Positions 1-7,682 are shown, counted from the first letter of the stretch. The stretch is 64,000 nt of DNA from DTU064 sp045588245 (GCA_045588245.1 JAZNDW010000043.1:1-64000), one strand, 5' to 3'. Notes: generated by a model from the sequence alone, not told the origin. Translations and numbers: made by a program.

Positions 1-412
1 TTAAATTAACATAGAATGCTAATTGTTGTGCTGATGGTTGACCACCAAATTTTACTTTTTCCCAAGTTGATTTAATAAGTGGTCCAACAATTCCATCTCC
101 TGCAAAGATTGATTGTGAATTTGGATCCTCTGAATTAAATATAAATCCTCCTGGTTCAGCAATTATACCAGTAATAGCACCATCTTGCATTGTAATTAAT
201 GCAGTGCTTTCTGGAACAATTATTTTACTTCCGTTACTAATAACGTTTGAAAATCCCTTTGTATTTTCTCCGATTCCTGCATTTTGACTTTTTGGTACAG
301 CTTGAAATAATGCTGCTGTAGCAGGAACATTAGGTGCTGGCATATAGAAATCTTGCCATTGATCAGCAAAAGTACCGCTAATAGCACCTGTAAAAGCTTT
401 AATAAATCCCAT
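1..412 (-). CDS. SPFH/YdjI-like protein (partial, 3' end outside window)
   Basis: The minus-strand reading frame is open from an ATG at 412 to the window edge (137 codons). It is preceded by a good SD (AGGAAGGT). The N-terminus, MGFIKAFTGAISGTFADQW, followed by an asparagine/glycine turn (NTKGFSNVISNGSKIIVPES) and an AEPGGF motif, is what I know from the YdjI/'virion core protein' group of SPFH (Band 7) proteins, which are cytoplasmic membrane-associated scaffolds. Codon use is strikingly AT-rich (TTA, ATT, CCA, GGA), whereas every gene downstream of 960 prefers CTT/CTC, ATC, CCG and GGC. The gene may therefore come from another genome, by transfer or by contig misjoin. The family call is fairly sure; the C-terminal part is not visible. 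Confidence 0.75.
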   Translation of the reverse strand, partial: MGFIKAFTGAISGTFADQWQDFYMPAPNVPATAALFQAVPKSQNAGIGENTKGFSNVISNGSKIIVPESTALITMQDGAITGIIAEPGGFIFNSEDPNSQSIFAGDGIVGPLIKSTWEKVKFGGQPSAQQLAFYVNL

Positions 413-582
413 AATTTTACCTTCCTTTTCTAAAATTTATTAATAACCGAACAGTATACGAAAGTAAAGTTTATATATTTACCATTTATACAAGATATAA
501 AATTATATACATACGTCTCTTTACTCTACTCCTATTCTCTTTAATTATACAATATTCGACAAGTTTCTACAATACTTTTACA

Positions 583-615
583 AAACAAAAAAACTAATTC
601 ATTTCTGAATTAGTT
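583..615. terminator. Hairpin terminator downstream of tRNA-Met
   Basis: A 10-bp stem, AACTAATTCA/TGAATTAGTT, with a 4-nt loop is flanked by A-runs on the left and AATTTT on the right. On the minus strand it is followed by a long T-run, so it can end the tRNA-Met transcript; it may also act in the other direction. Confidence 0.7.
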
Positions 616-624
616 AATTTTCTA

Positions 625-701
625 TGGTAGCGACGGAGAGATTCGAACTCACGACCTACCGGGTATGAACCGGTTGCTCTAGCCAACTGAGCTATTCCGC
701 C
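625..701 (-). tRNA. tRNA-Met (CAT anticodon), possibly chimeric
   Basis: The minus-strand 77-nt cloverleaf starts GGCGGAATAGCTC, has anticodon loop TTCATAC (anticodon CAT at 665-667) and ends with an encoded CCA. The D arm and anticodon arm pair well. The acceptor stem has mismatches at positions 6:67 and 7:66, and the T stem (GTGAG/CTCTC) has a U:U mismatch, which is unusual for a functional tRNA. The AT-rich DNA lies on the 3' side and the GC-richer DNA on the 5' side, so the two halves may come from different genes. Elongator Met is the default reading; a CAT-anticodon Ile tRNA is not excluded. Confidence 0.85.
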
Positions 702-888
702 ACGTGCTTTCGCCGATTTCGCCGAAGCTTGATTATTATAACAGAACGAAACGTACTTGTCAACACTTATTTTCGAAAAAAATAAACTTTTTTTAATTAT
801 TTTTTCGCGTGCTGATTTTATAGTTTTTTTGCCTTTTTCGTCGACAAATATTTGGGATATTCTGCCCCGAGCTGTTTATCACAAACAC

Positions 889-917
889 TTGAAAATTTGA
901 GAGCTTTGTTATATAAT
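889..917 (+). promoter_or_regulatory. Sigma-A promoter of the rnf-like operon
   Basis: TTGAAA at 889-894 and TATAAT at 912-917 are separated by exactly 17 bp, about 45 bp upstream of the first gene of the cluster. Confidence 0.75.
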
Positions 918-963
918 TAAAATACATTAGTATGTTTATTTTACGGTATGGAGGCAAACGCAC

Positions 964-2280
964 ATGGCTTATGTGTTCCGAGGCGGTATTTATTTCGGTG
1001 ACAACAGAAAAACGCGACGTTCACCGATTGAACGGTTGACACCGCCCAAAAAGCTTTCGGTACCGCTGCACAGCTCTGACAGTGTCGGAGCCGCCGATGC
1101 CGTTGTCGCCGTTGGCGACAGCGTACAGCGCGGATCGCTGATCGCAGACGGTGATGTCGCGGTCCATTCTCCCGTTTCGGGAAAAGTCACCTCGATCGAA
1201 AACGTAACGATGCCGAACGGCAGCGTAACTGCCGTTGTGAAAATAGAAAGTGACGGCGCGTACACCGTGGCACCGACAGTGAAGGCGTGCGAAAAGAAGC
1301 TTTCCGAATGCGAAAGCGACGAGATAATCGAGGTCGTGCGCAGCGCAGGTATTTGCGACGCGGACGGAGTTCCCGTGCACAAAAAGCTCGTCGATGCTGT
1401 TGACAGCACCGAATACTGTATTCTGAACTGCGTTTTTGACGAACCGTACGTGAACGGAGAACGCAGACTCACCGCCGAAAATCCCACAGCCGTTATAAAC
1501 GGCTTCAAGATCATACTCAAAGCCCTTCATTTGCGTCGCGGTATTATTGCCGTTGCCGAAAATGATACGGAGATCGTAAGAAAGCTTCATTCGCTTTTGC
1601 GCAAGGATAAGCTTGTTGGCGTTATTACCGTCAGAGCGAAGTATCCCGGCGGATCAGAACGTGAGCTTGTGTATTCCGTTATGGGACGCGAGCTTCCCGA
1701 GGGGAAGACGCCTGCGGAGGCGGCGTGCGCCGTATTCGACGCTATGACGGCGGCGAATATATTCACCGCGTTTGCGTCGGGGATGCCGTTCATTTCTCGT
1801 ATCGTCACCGTTGACGGTGACTGCGTCGCTCATCCTGTCAATCTTTTAGTTCCGATAGGAACGCCGTTTTCGAGCCTCATTGACTGTGCGGGCGGACTGA
1901 AAAAGGAGCCTGCCATTATCGTTTGCGGCGGACCTCTGACGGGCGAAATGACGGAGCTGTCAGCTTTTGTCACTAAGACGACGTCAGCACTGCTCGTGTT
2001 TTCACGCGCTGAACAGGACAGCTATCACCAGCCGCCTTCCTGCATCAGATGCGGACGCTGTGTGAATGTGTGCCCGATGCGGATAACGCCGTATAAACTT
2101 CATAATCTTATCACAGAGGGCAAAAAGGGTAAAGCACTCCGTGAGGGAGCGTTGCTTTGCCAGCAGTGCGGAGCTTGCTCTTATATGTGCCCCGGCAAGG
2201 TGCCTATAACGCAAACGATCGGCGCTTTCCAAAAAGAATATTATAAGATCGAAAATAGAGAGAAGGTGGCTGACAAATGA
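964..2280 (+). CDS. rnfC: RnfC-like subunit of ion-translocating electron transport complex
   Basis: RnfC is the cytoplasmic NADH- and flavin-binding subunit of Rnf, which couples ferredoxin:NAD+ electron flow to ion pumping. The start (GGIYFGDNR), the biotin-carrier-like fold (VGDSVQRGSLIA...HSPVSGKV), the KYPGGSERELVYSVMGRELP segment and two four-cysteine clusters (C360/363/366/370 and C399/402/405/409) all match. At 438 aa it is of usual length. One oddity stands out: the family's glycine-rich nucleotide loop (GxGGAxFPTxxKL) reads GICDADGVPVHKKL here at residues 129-142, and ECEPY reads FDEPY, so NADH/FMN binding may be altered. The ATG at 964 has a GGAGG SD. It overlaps rnfD by 4 nt (ATGA). 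Family certain, activity uncertain. Confidence 0.9.
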   Translation: MAYVFRGGIYFGDNRKTRRSPIERLTPPKKLSVPLHSSDSVGAADAVVAVGDSVQRGSLIADGDVAVHSPVSGKVTSIENVTMPNGSVTAVVKIESDGAYTVAPTVKACEKKLSECESDEIIEVVRSAGICDADGVPVHKKLVDAVDSTEYCILNCVFDEPYVNGERRLTAENPTAVINGFKIILKALHLRRGIIAVAENDTEIVRKLHSLLRKDKLVGVITVRAKYPGGSERELVYSVMGRELPEGKTPAEAACAVFDAMTAANIFTAFASGMPFISRIVTVDGDCVAHPVNLLVPIGTPFSSLIDCAGGLKKEPAIIVCGGPLTGEMTELSAFVTKTTSALLVFSRAEQDSYHQPPSCIRCGRCVNVCPMRITPYKLHNLITEGKKGKALREGALLCQQCGACSYMCPGKVPITQTIGAFQKEYYKIENREKVADK

Positions 2281-3260
2281 ACGGTAATATGAGATCTGCT
2301 CTTCTTCGCCCGCCGTTCATAAAGCACCCGGATAACGTACGTACGATAATGGCGGATGTGCTTATCGCTTTGGTTCCCGCTGTTTTGTGGAGTGTTTATG
2401 CGTTTGGCTACCGCGCACTTGTGATCATTGCCGTTTCTGTGCTGACGGCAGTGACAACCGAAACGGCGTATGATGTGATTGCGAAAAAATATATCACCAT
2501 CGGTGATTTATCCGCTGTCATAACGGGACTTTTACTGGCTCTTTCGCTGCCTGCGGCGGTGCCGCTTTACGTCCCCGTTCTCGGCTCATTTTTCGCTGTA
2601 GGCATAGTAAAATGCGTTTTCGGTGGTCTTGGCGGAAACTTTCTTAATCCTGCGCTTTCGGGATTTGTCTTTTTGAAGCTGACGTTTTCTGAGGCAATGG
2701 GGCTGTTTCGCATCCCGTTTACGGATACGGTAACGAGCGCAACGCCGCTTGTGTATTTGAAAGAGGGAATTTTACCGGAACAAACACTTTATGATATTAT
2801 CACCGGCAACGTTGCAGGATCGATCGGTGAGATCTCGTCGCTTTTGATATTTGCAGGTGGCATGTATCTTCTTGTCAGAGGTATCATAAGCTGGCATATT
2901 CCCACTGCATTTATCGCAACGGTGACGGCGCTTGTCGTTTTCTTCACGCAGAACGTGAGTGCCGTTTCTTTCGCCATTTCGGAAGTATTCTCGGGCGGTT
3001 TGCTTTTGGGTGCATTCTTTATGGCGACAGATCCCGTAACGACACCGATCACAAACGTCGGTAAACTCATATTTGGCGTCATCTGCGGCGGCGCTACGGT
3101 TCTTTTGCGTTATTTCGGCGGTGGTGTTGAAGGCGTTGCCTATGCGATACTGATCGCAAATCTCTTTGTCGGAATAATCGACAAAGTAACTTTGCCGTCC
3201 CGCTTTGGCGGCAAGCCCATTGTTGTAATGTCTAACGGGGGTGCATCAAATGAGGGATGA
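2277..3260 (+). CDS. rnfD: RnfD-like membrane subunit
   Basis: The protein is 327 aa, with many hydrophobic segments. The N-terminus RPPFIKHPDNVRTIMADVLIALVP and the FGGLGGNFLNPALSG stretch are typical of RnfD/NqrB. The flavinylation motif is present as TSATPL at about residues 153-158; in the family the Thr carries a covalent FMN added by ApbE (not seen in this window). The late segment FMATDPVTTPITNVGKLIFG is also a family signature. Translation is coupled to rnfC by a 4-nt overlap, and the next gene starts inside this one. This is the best-conserved member of the cluster. Confidence 0.93.
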   Translation: MNGNMRSALLRPPFIKHPDNVRTIMADVLIALVPAVLWSVYAFGYRALVIIAVSVLTAVTTETAYDVIAKKYITIGDLSAVITGLLLALSLPAAVPLYVPVLGSFFAVGIVKCVFGGLGGNFLNPALSGFVFLKLTFSEAMGLFRIPFTDTVTSATPLVYLKEGILPEQTLYDIITGNVAGSIGEISSLLIFAGGMYLLVRGIISWHIPTAFIATVTALVVFFTQNVSAVSFAISEVFSGGLLLGAFFMATDPVTTPITNVGKLIFGVICGGATVLLRYFGGGVEGVAYAILIANLFVGIIDKVTLPSRFGGKPIVVMSNGGASNEG

Positions 3261-3957
3261 CGCTAAGCTTTTGAATATCCTCTCCGTTTTGATCCCTGCG
3301 GTGATCGTGATCGTTACGGTCGTTTCGGCGTACTTCGTTTCAAGTATGGTGCCCGACAGCGCACCGATGCCCGATACCAAAGACGAAGTAACTGTCGGTG
3401 ACGGAACGGACAATACAACGTCCGACGCACCCGACAGCGATGACGACACATCAGAGAACGCAGGCGGCGAAGGAGAAATGGCGCCGCCTATTTCGGATGT
3501 TGTAGATTCGAATACGGTTGGCATGGATTCGGAGACCGTTGACACCGATGAAAAGATCGACGTCGACGCAGATGCAAAATGGATATCCGCTGGCGGCAAA
3601 TTAAGCATAAAAAAGCCTGTTGAAACGACGGCGCTTGAAACTACGATAGAGCGAGCTCCCGTTGAAACGGAGCTTGATACCGACATAGTCGATACAGAAA
3701 CGACACCCGAGGACACAACGGCGCCCGAGGAAACGACGGTTCCCGAGGAAACGACGATCCCTGAGGAAACGACGGTTTCCGAGGAAACGACGATCCCTGA
3801 GGAAACGACGGTTCCCGAGGAAACAACAGTTCCCGAGGAAACAACAGTTCCTGAGGAAACAACAGTTCCTGAGGAAACAACAATTCCCGAGGAAACGACG
3901 GGGCTTGCAGAAACCGAAACGGTTGATCCTGCAACTGAAACGGAGGTGTCCGCGTGA
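3250..3957 (+). CDS. Membrane-anchored PEETT-repeat protein in the rnfG position
   Basis: I do not recognise a known domain. The gene sits exactly where rnfG lies in Rnf operons (C-D-G-E-A-B). Like RnfG it has an N-terminal transmembrane segment (LLNILSVLIPAVIVIVTVVSAYFV), so the rest is probably outside the membrane. The FMN-binding domain of RnfG, with its covalent-FMN threonine, is absent. Instead there is an Asp/Glu/Ser-rich stretch, a short basic patch (KWISAGGKLSIKKP), and ten perfect-length hexapeptide repeats of the type (V/I)PEETT. I chose ATG 3250 because the GGGGG SD lies 8-9 nt upstream; a GTG at 3241 would sit directly against that SD. It overlaps rnfD by 11 nt and rnfE by 4 nt, so it is certainly co-translated. 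It may be a degenerate RnfG or a new accessory. Confidence 0.8.
   Translation: MRDDAKLLNILSVLIPAVIVIVTVVSAYFVSSMVPDSAPMPDTKDEVTVGDGTDNTTSDAPDSDDDTSENAGGEGEMAPPISDVVDSNTVGMDSETVDTDEKIDVDADAKWISAGGKLSIKKPVETTALETTIERAPVETELDTDIVDTETTPEDTTAPEETTVPEETTIPEETTVSEETTIPEETTVPEETTVPEETTVPEETTVPEETTIPEETTGLAETETVDPATETEVSA
3721..3900 (+). repeat. Ten tandem 18-bp repeats encoding xPEETT
   Basis: Exactly 180 bp made of ten 18-bp units of the form CCnGAGGAAACnACnGTT. The units encode APEETT, VPEETT, IPEETT, VSEETT and so on. The repeats keep reading frame and differ mostly at third positions, apart from V/I swaps and one Pro-to-Ser change. This is a typical expandable linker of a surface-exposed protein. 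Confidence 0.95.
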
Positions 3958-4718
3958 CGTTGCTTGACACTATCAAAAAGGGGCTGACACCCGAAAAGCT
4001 TGTAGCGACGATCCTTTCGGGAGCAACGGTTGCGATTTTGGTAACGGAAGCGCTCGCGACGGCGCTGTATACTGCGCTTGCGATCGCATTTATGCTGATC
4101 GTTTCTGCGGCTGTCGCATCCGTATTCGGCAGATTTACAGCAGAGGTTGGCACAAGAATCGTTCATCTGTCCGTTTCTGCTTTCACGGCGATGGTGTGTG
4201 CGGAGATATATGCAGTTGCCGAAGTTGGCGTCGGCACAGATTTTGCGTTTGTCATGGCGGTGTCGGCTGTAAGCGGAGTTATCGTGTATTCGTGTCCGCA
4301 AAAAGGTGACGGCATTCTGCAAACCGTAATTTTATCAGCAATTACAGCAATATTTTTTGCGATATTGCTTGTGATGACAGCGCTGATACGTGAATTTTTC
4401 GGCAGCGGAGCTTTTCTTGGTAAAGAGGTGATTCCGCATGACGTGCCGTTTTTGCTCTTGCCCGCAGGAGGGCTGATTGTGCTTGGATTGATCGCTGCAT
4501 TTATAAATATTATTGGTGACGCGATAGTGAAAACAAAATCGACAAATGTAGAAAACTATGCCGACACCGAAGAGAAAACGGATACGGAAGCAAAAACAGA
4601 GCCGACTGTAAATACGGAGGCGGTAACCGTCGCTGACATTGTTGCGACGGAACCGACGGCTGTCGACACGTCTGCAAACGTAGCTGACGGGGATACGGAG
4701 GATAACGGCGATGCTTGA
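3954..4718 (+). CDS. rnfE: RnfE-like membrane subunit, divergent, with acidic tail
   Basis: Position, about six hydrophobic segments and the ALIREFFGSGAFLG motif identify this as RnfE (NqrD family). In the family the first helix carries an LGLCPxLAVT motif whose Cys helps hold an intramembrane [2Fe-2S] cluster with RnfA. Here that region reads ATILSGATVAILVTEAL and has no cysteine. A Cys at about 114 (VYSCPQKGDG) may correspond to the second one. From residue ~197 there is a long Thr/Glu/Asp-rich tail not usual for RnfE. The GTG start at 3954 follows GGAGG and overlaps the previous stop (GTGA). The rnfA start lies 8 nt before its stop. Confidence 0.78.
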   Translation: MTLLDTIKKGLTPEKLVATILSGATVAILVTEALATALYTALAIAFMLIVSAAVASVFGRFTAEVGTRIVHLSVSAFTAMVCAEIYAVAEVGVGTDFAFVMAVSAVSGVIVYSCPQKGDGILQTVILSAITAIFFAILLVMTALIREFFGSGAFLGKEVIPHDVPFLLLPAGGLIVLGLIAAFINIIGDAIVKTKSTNVENYADTEEKTDTEAKTEPTVNTEAVTVADIVATEPTAVDTSANVADGDTEDNGDA

Positions 4719-5283
4719 AATGCTGATACTTATTTTTATCTCCGTTTTCGCAGAAAACGCCGTATTCGGCTCAGCACTCGGCACGGACGGACTCGATAAG
4801 CTCGCAAAAGAGCCGCGCCGCGCTTTGACGCTCGGTGTCTTGCTTGCGATCGTTACGGCTGTTACAGAGGCTATACTTTGGAATTTAACGCACGTGCAAA
4901 CGAACGCTCTGCAGTATATGATGATCGTTGCCGCGCCGATCGTTGCGGCAGGGGTCAGTGCGGTCCTTGCGTTCATAATGAATAAGCTGTTTTCCGACAC
5001 ATACAAAAAGATCAGGCAGTATATGGTCCACATCGCGTTGAATACCGCCGTCGTCGGCATACTTTGTCGGGTGACACCGCAGGCAGAAAGCCTTGTTGAC
5101 AGTGTTGTACGAGCCGCGCTGTCTGCTGTCGGGGTTATCTTTGCGTATGTGATCTTTGCATCGATACGCGAAAGGATTCCCGAATCAAAACAATCGCGAG
5201 CGTTGCGCGGTGCGCCGACCTTGCTTATTGCGGCGGGACTCTTGGCAATGGTGTTCTGCGGATTTTATGGAATGCGTATTTGA
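4711..5283 (+). CDS. rnfA: RnfA-like membrane subunit lacking cluster cysteines
   Basis: At 190 aa with six hydrophobic segments, this has the length and topology of RnfA/NqrE. The segments LIFISVFAENAVFG and IFASIRERIPESKQSRALRGAPTLLIAAGLLAMVFCGFYG align with family motifs (LIFISA..VNNFV; AGIRERL....AF.G.P..LI.AGL). The expected LGICPxLGV is SALGTDGL at residues 21-28, and the expected NCAVLG is NTAVVG at about 111-116, so both cysteines of the intramembrane [2Fe-2S] site are gone. The ATG has a GGAGG 10 nt upstream. No rnfB follows; an unrelated dehydrogenase gene comes next. Confidence 0.8.
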   Translation: MLEMLILIFISVFAENAVFGSALGTDGLDKLAKEPRRALTLGVLLAIVTAVTEAILWNLTHVQTNALQYMMIVAAPIVAAGVSAVLAFIMNKLFSDTYKKIRQYMVHIALNTAVVGILCRVTPQAESLVDSVVRAALSAVGVIFAYVIFASIRERIPESKQSRALRGAPTLLIAAGLLAMVFCGFYGMRI

Positions 5284-5369
5284 CCGCAGTACGCAGCGTG
5301 TACGCAAGGCATACGCGCGACAGATTTGTTTATTAAAAAATACATATATTTTTCGGAGGAAATCAAATC

Positions 5370-6998
5370 ATGACTATAGGTAATTATTCTGTACCTACAC
5401 CTAAAAACGAACCTATCCGCTCGTATATGCCCGGTTCACCCGAGCGTGCGAGCCTCAAAGCGGAGCTTGCTCGTCAGTCCGGCGAGATCGTAACGATTCC
5501 GCTTATCATCGGCGGCAAAGAAGTTTATACCGATACATACGCCGAGATCGTGATGCCTCACGATCACAAGCACGTTATCGCACGCTACTGCGTCGCAGGT
5601 AAGGATGAGCTTTTGGCAGCGGTTGACGCCGCCATCGCCGCAAAGGCTGAATGGGATAAGATATCCTGGGAACACCGCGCCGCGATCTTTTTGAAGGCGG
5701 CTGACCTTCTGGCAGGTCCCTACCGTGACAAGATCAACGCGGCAACGATGCTCGGACAGAGCAAGACCGTTTTCCAGGCAGAGATCGATGCGGCTTGCGA
5801 ACTTGCGGATTTCTTCCGATTTAACGTGCACTGCGCAGAGACCATCTACCGTCAGCAGCCCAACAGCGTTGACGGCGTATGGAACAGAGTTGAATATAGA
5901 CCCCTTGACGGTTTCGTAATGGCGATCTCGCCCTTCAACTTCACCTCTATAGGCGGAAACCTCCCCTGCGCTCCTGCAATCATGGGCAATACGGTCCTCT
6001 GGAAGCCCTCGTCTACGGCAGTGCGCTCCAACTATATCATCATGGAGATCCTTCATGAAGCGGGACTTCCCGAAGGCGTTATCAACTTCATTCCGTGCCG
6101 CGGCTCTGAAGTAAGCAAATATATCCTCACCCATCCTAAGATGGCAGGCTTCCATTTCACAGGATCGACCGAGGTTTTCTCCGGCGTTTGGAAGACTGTC
6201 GGCGAGAATATCAAAACGTATGAATCCTATCCGAGACTCGTCGGCGAAACAGGCGGTAAGGACTTCATTTTCGCTCACAATTCCGCAAACATCGACGCTC
6301 TTGCCGCAGCTATGGTAAGAGGTGCATACGAATATCAGGGACAGAAGTGCTCCGCGGCTTCCCGCGCATTCATTCCCGCGTCCATCTGGGGCGAGGTCAA
6401 GGAAAAGGTGACGGCTATCGTCAGCCGTCTCAAAGTCGGTGACGTTTGCGACTTTTCGACATTTATGGGCGCCGTTATCGACCGCAATTCCTTTGATAAT
6501 ATCAAGGGCTACATCAACCGCGCAAATGCGTCTGATGACGCAGAGGTAGTCTTTGGCTCGTACGACGATTCTGTCGGCTACTTCGTGTATCCCACGCTCA
6601 TTGAGGCTAAAAAGCCCGATTACGAATCGATGGTTAAGGAAATATTCGGACCTGTGCTCACCGTTTACGTTTACGATGACGATAAGCTTGACGAAACGCT
6701 CGAAATCTGCGATACGGCATCCCCGTACGGCCTCACAGGCGCGATCTTCGCACGCGAGCGCTCCGTTATCGCGCACATGGAAAAGGCACTCACTAACACC
6801 GCAGGCAACTTCTACATCAACGATAAGCCCACGGGCGCTGTCGTTGGTCAGCAGCCCTTCGGCGGCGGAAGAGCTTCCGGCACGAACGACAAGGCGGGAA
6901 GCGCACTCAATCTTTACCGCTGGATAAGCCCTCGCTGCATCAAGGAAAACTTCGTCCCGATCTACGCGGTCGAGTATCCTTATATGTGCGAAGAATAA
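5370..6998 (+). CDS. pruA: L-glutamate gamma-semialdehyde (1-pyrroline-5-carboxylate) dehydrogenase
   Basis: This 542-aa member of the aldehyde dehydrogenase superfamily oxidises glutamate semialdehyde/P5C to glutamate with NAD+. The catalytic Cys327 lies in GQKCSAASRAF and the general base Glu293 in VGETGGKDF. The cofactor and structural motifs ISPFNFTSIGGNLPCAPAIMGNTVLWKPSS and EIFGPVLTVYVY are present. Sequence style and length match the PruA/RocA type 1 group rather than other ALDHs. The start has a strong SD (CGGAGGAA). It stands alone, 86 bp after rnfA, with no proline dehydrogenase nearby, so it may serve arginine/ornithine or proline breakdown. Confidence 0.92.
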   Translation: MTIGNYSVPTPKNEPIRSYMPGSPERASLKAELARQSGEIVTIPLIIGGKEVYTDTYAEIVMPHDHKHVIARYCVAGKDELLAAVDAAIAAKAEWDKISWEHRAAIFLKAADLLAGPYRDKINAATMLGQSKTVFQAEIDAACELADFFRFNVHCAETIYRQQPNSVDGVWNRVEYRPLDGFVMAISPFNFTSIGGNLPCAPAIMGNTVLWKPSSTAVRSNYIIMEILHEAGLPEGVINFIPCRGSEVSKYILTHPKMAGFHFTGSTEVFSGVWKTVGENIKTYESYPRLVGETGGKDFIFAHNSANIDALAAAMVRGAYEYQGQKCSAASRAFIPASIWGEVKEKVTAIVSRLKVGDVCDFSTFMGAVIDRNSFDNIKGYINRANASDDAEVVFGSYDDSVGYFVYPTLIEAKKPDYESMVKEIFGPVLTVYVYDDDKLDETLEICDTASPYGLTGAIFARERSVIAHMEKALTNTAGNFYINDKPTGAVVGQQPFGGGRASGTNDKAGSALNLYRWISPRCIKENFVPIYAVEYPYMCEE

Positions 6999-7033
6999 TA
7001 TCGGCGTGATATTGACATTTTTTGCGGATGGAG

Positions 7034-7057
7034 GAGCTTTGCCATGCGGCAAAGCTC
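7034..7057 (+). promoter_or_regulatory. 10-bp hairpin around a start codon
   Basis: GAGCTTTGCC / GGCAAAGCTC form a perfect 10-bp stem with the loop ATGC at 7044-7047. The stem overlaps the end of a GGAGGAG SD, and the loop holds an ATG (7044). No T-run follows, so it is not a terminator. It could limit translation of the phosphopantetheinyl transferase. Confidence 0.5.
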
Positions 7058-7074
7058 TGCCGCCGTATTCATCT

Positions 7075-7647
7075 ATGAAAATTAACAGCCGAAAAACCGA
7101 ATCGGGCAGACGCGAAACGATGCTCGGAGAGCTTATACGGCTTTATATGTTCGACATTTGCGGTGTTGCAAATGAAGAGATCGCGCTCAGCGAGCACGGA
7201 AAGCCGTACTTGCCGATGCGCTCGGACATAAAATATAATATCAGTCACAGTCACGGTGTTGCCGCAGGCATCATTATGACAAATACTGATGCAGGTGACG
7301 TAGGATGCGACGTCGAGCACGTCAAACGCGACGTTGACGGGACGAAAATCGAACGCATTATGCGCCGATTTTACACGGACGGCGAACGCGACGCCGTCGC
7401 GTCGGCGTACGATCCGATACTCGAGTTTTACCGTATATGGACGCGGAAGGAAGCGTACATTAAATATACGGCAGAGGGGCTGGCGCGTCCGCTTCGCTCA
7501 TTTGACACCGTTTCCGGTATACGGGGAGTGACGACGCTTTCGTATACCGTCACCGACTGTGACGGATATGAATTTGTGTTGTCCGTTTGCGTTCCGAAGG
7601 AGCGCGAAAAAGAGATATCGGCACCGATAAAGATCATTCGGTTTTAA
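7075..7647 (+). CDS. 4'-phosphopantetheinyl transferase (Sfp type), 5' end uncertain
   Basis: The enzyme moves phosphopantetheine from CoA to acyl or peptidyl carrier proteins. Key motifs are visible: GKPYLP, YNISHSHG, VGCDVEHV (metal-binding Asp) and FYRIWTRKEAYIKYTAEGL (the WxxKEA signature). The frame extends upstream to a GTG at 7006 without an SD; ATG 7075 is used here. A well-placed SD (GGAGGAG) instead precedes ATG 7044 in another frame, which encodes MRQSSAAVFIYEN and then stops at 7083-7085. Joining the two by one skipped base would give a normal N-terminus, so a frameshift or sequence error is likely. No polyketide or NRPS genes are nearby; fatty acid ACP is a possible substrate. 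Confidence 0.8.
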   Translation: MKINSRKTESGRRETMLGELIRLYMFDICGVANEEIALSEHGKPYLPMRSDIKYNISHSHGVAAGIIMTNTDAGDVGCDVEHVKRDVDGTKIERIMRRFYTDGERDAVASAYDPILEFYRIWTRKEAYIKYTAEGLARPLRSFDTVSGIRGVTTLSYTVTDCDGYEFVLSVCVPKEREKEISAPIKIIRF

Positions 7648-7682
7648 TAATTCTTACTATAACAGTTAAGGGCGGGAACACT

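Noticed and set aside
3721..3900. Possible CRISPR-like repeat array
   Set aside because: The units are contiguous 18-bp coding repeats with no spacers.
3246..4322. 358-codon minus-strand frame across the PEETT repeats
   Set aside because: Repeats of 18 bp are open in several frames; the plus frame has SDs, operon overlaps and a membrane helix.
5436..7052. 538-codon open frame antisense to pruA
   Set aside because: It mirrors a strongly conserved dehydrogenase gene, has no SD or family resemblance, and is a codon-bias shadow.
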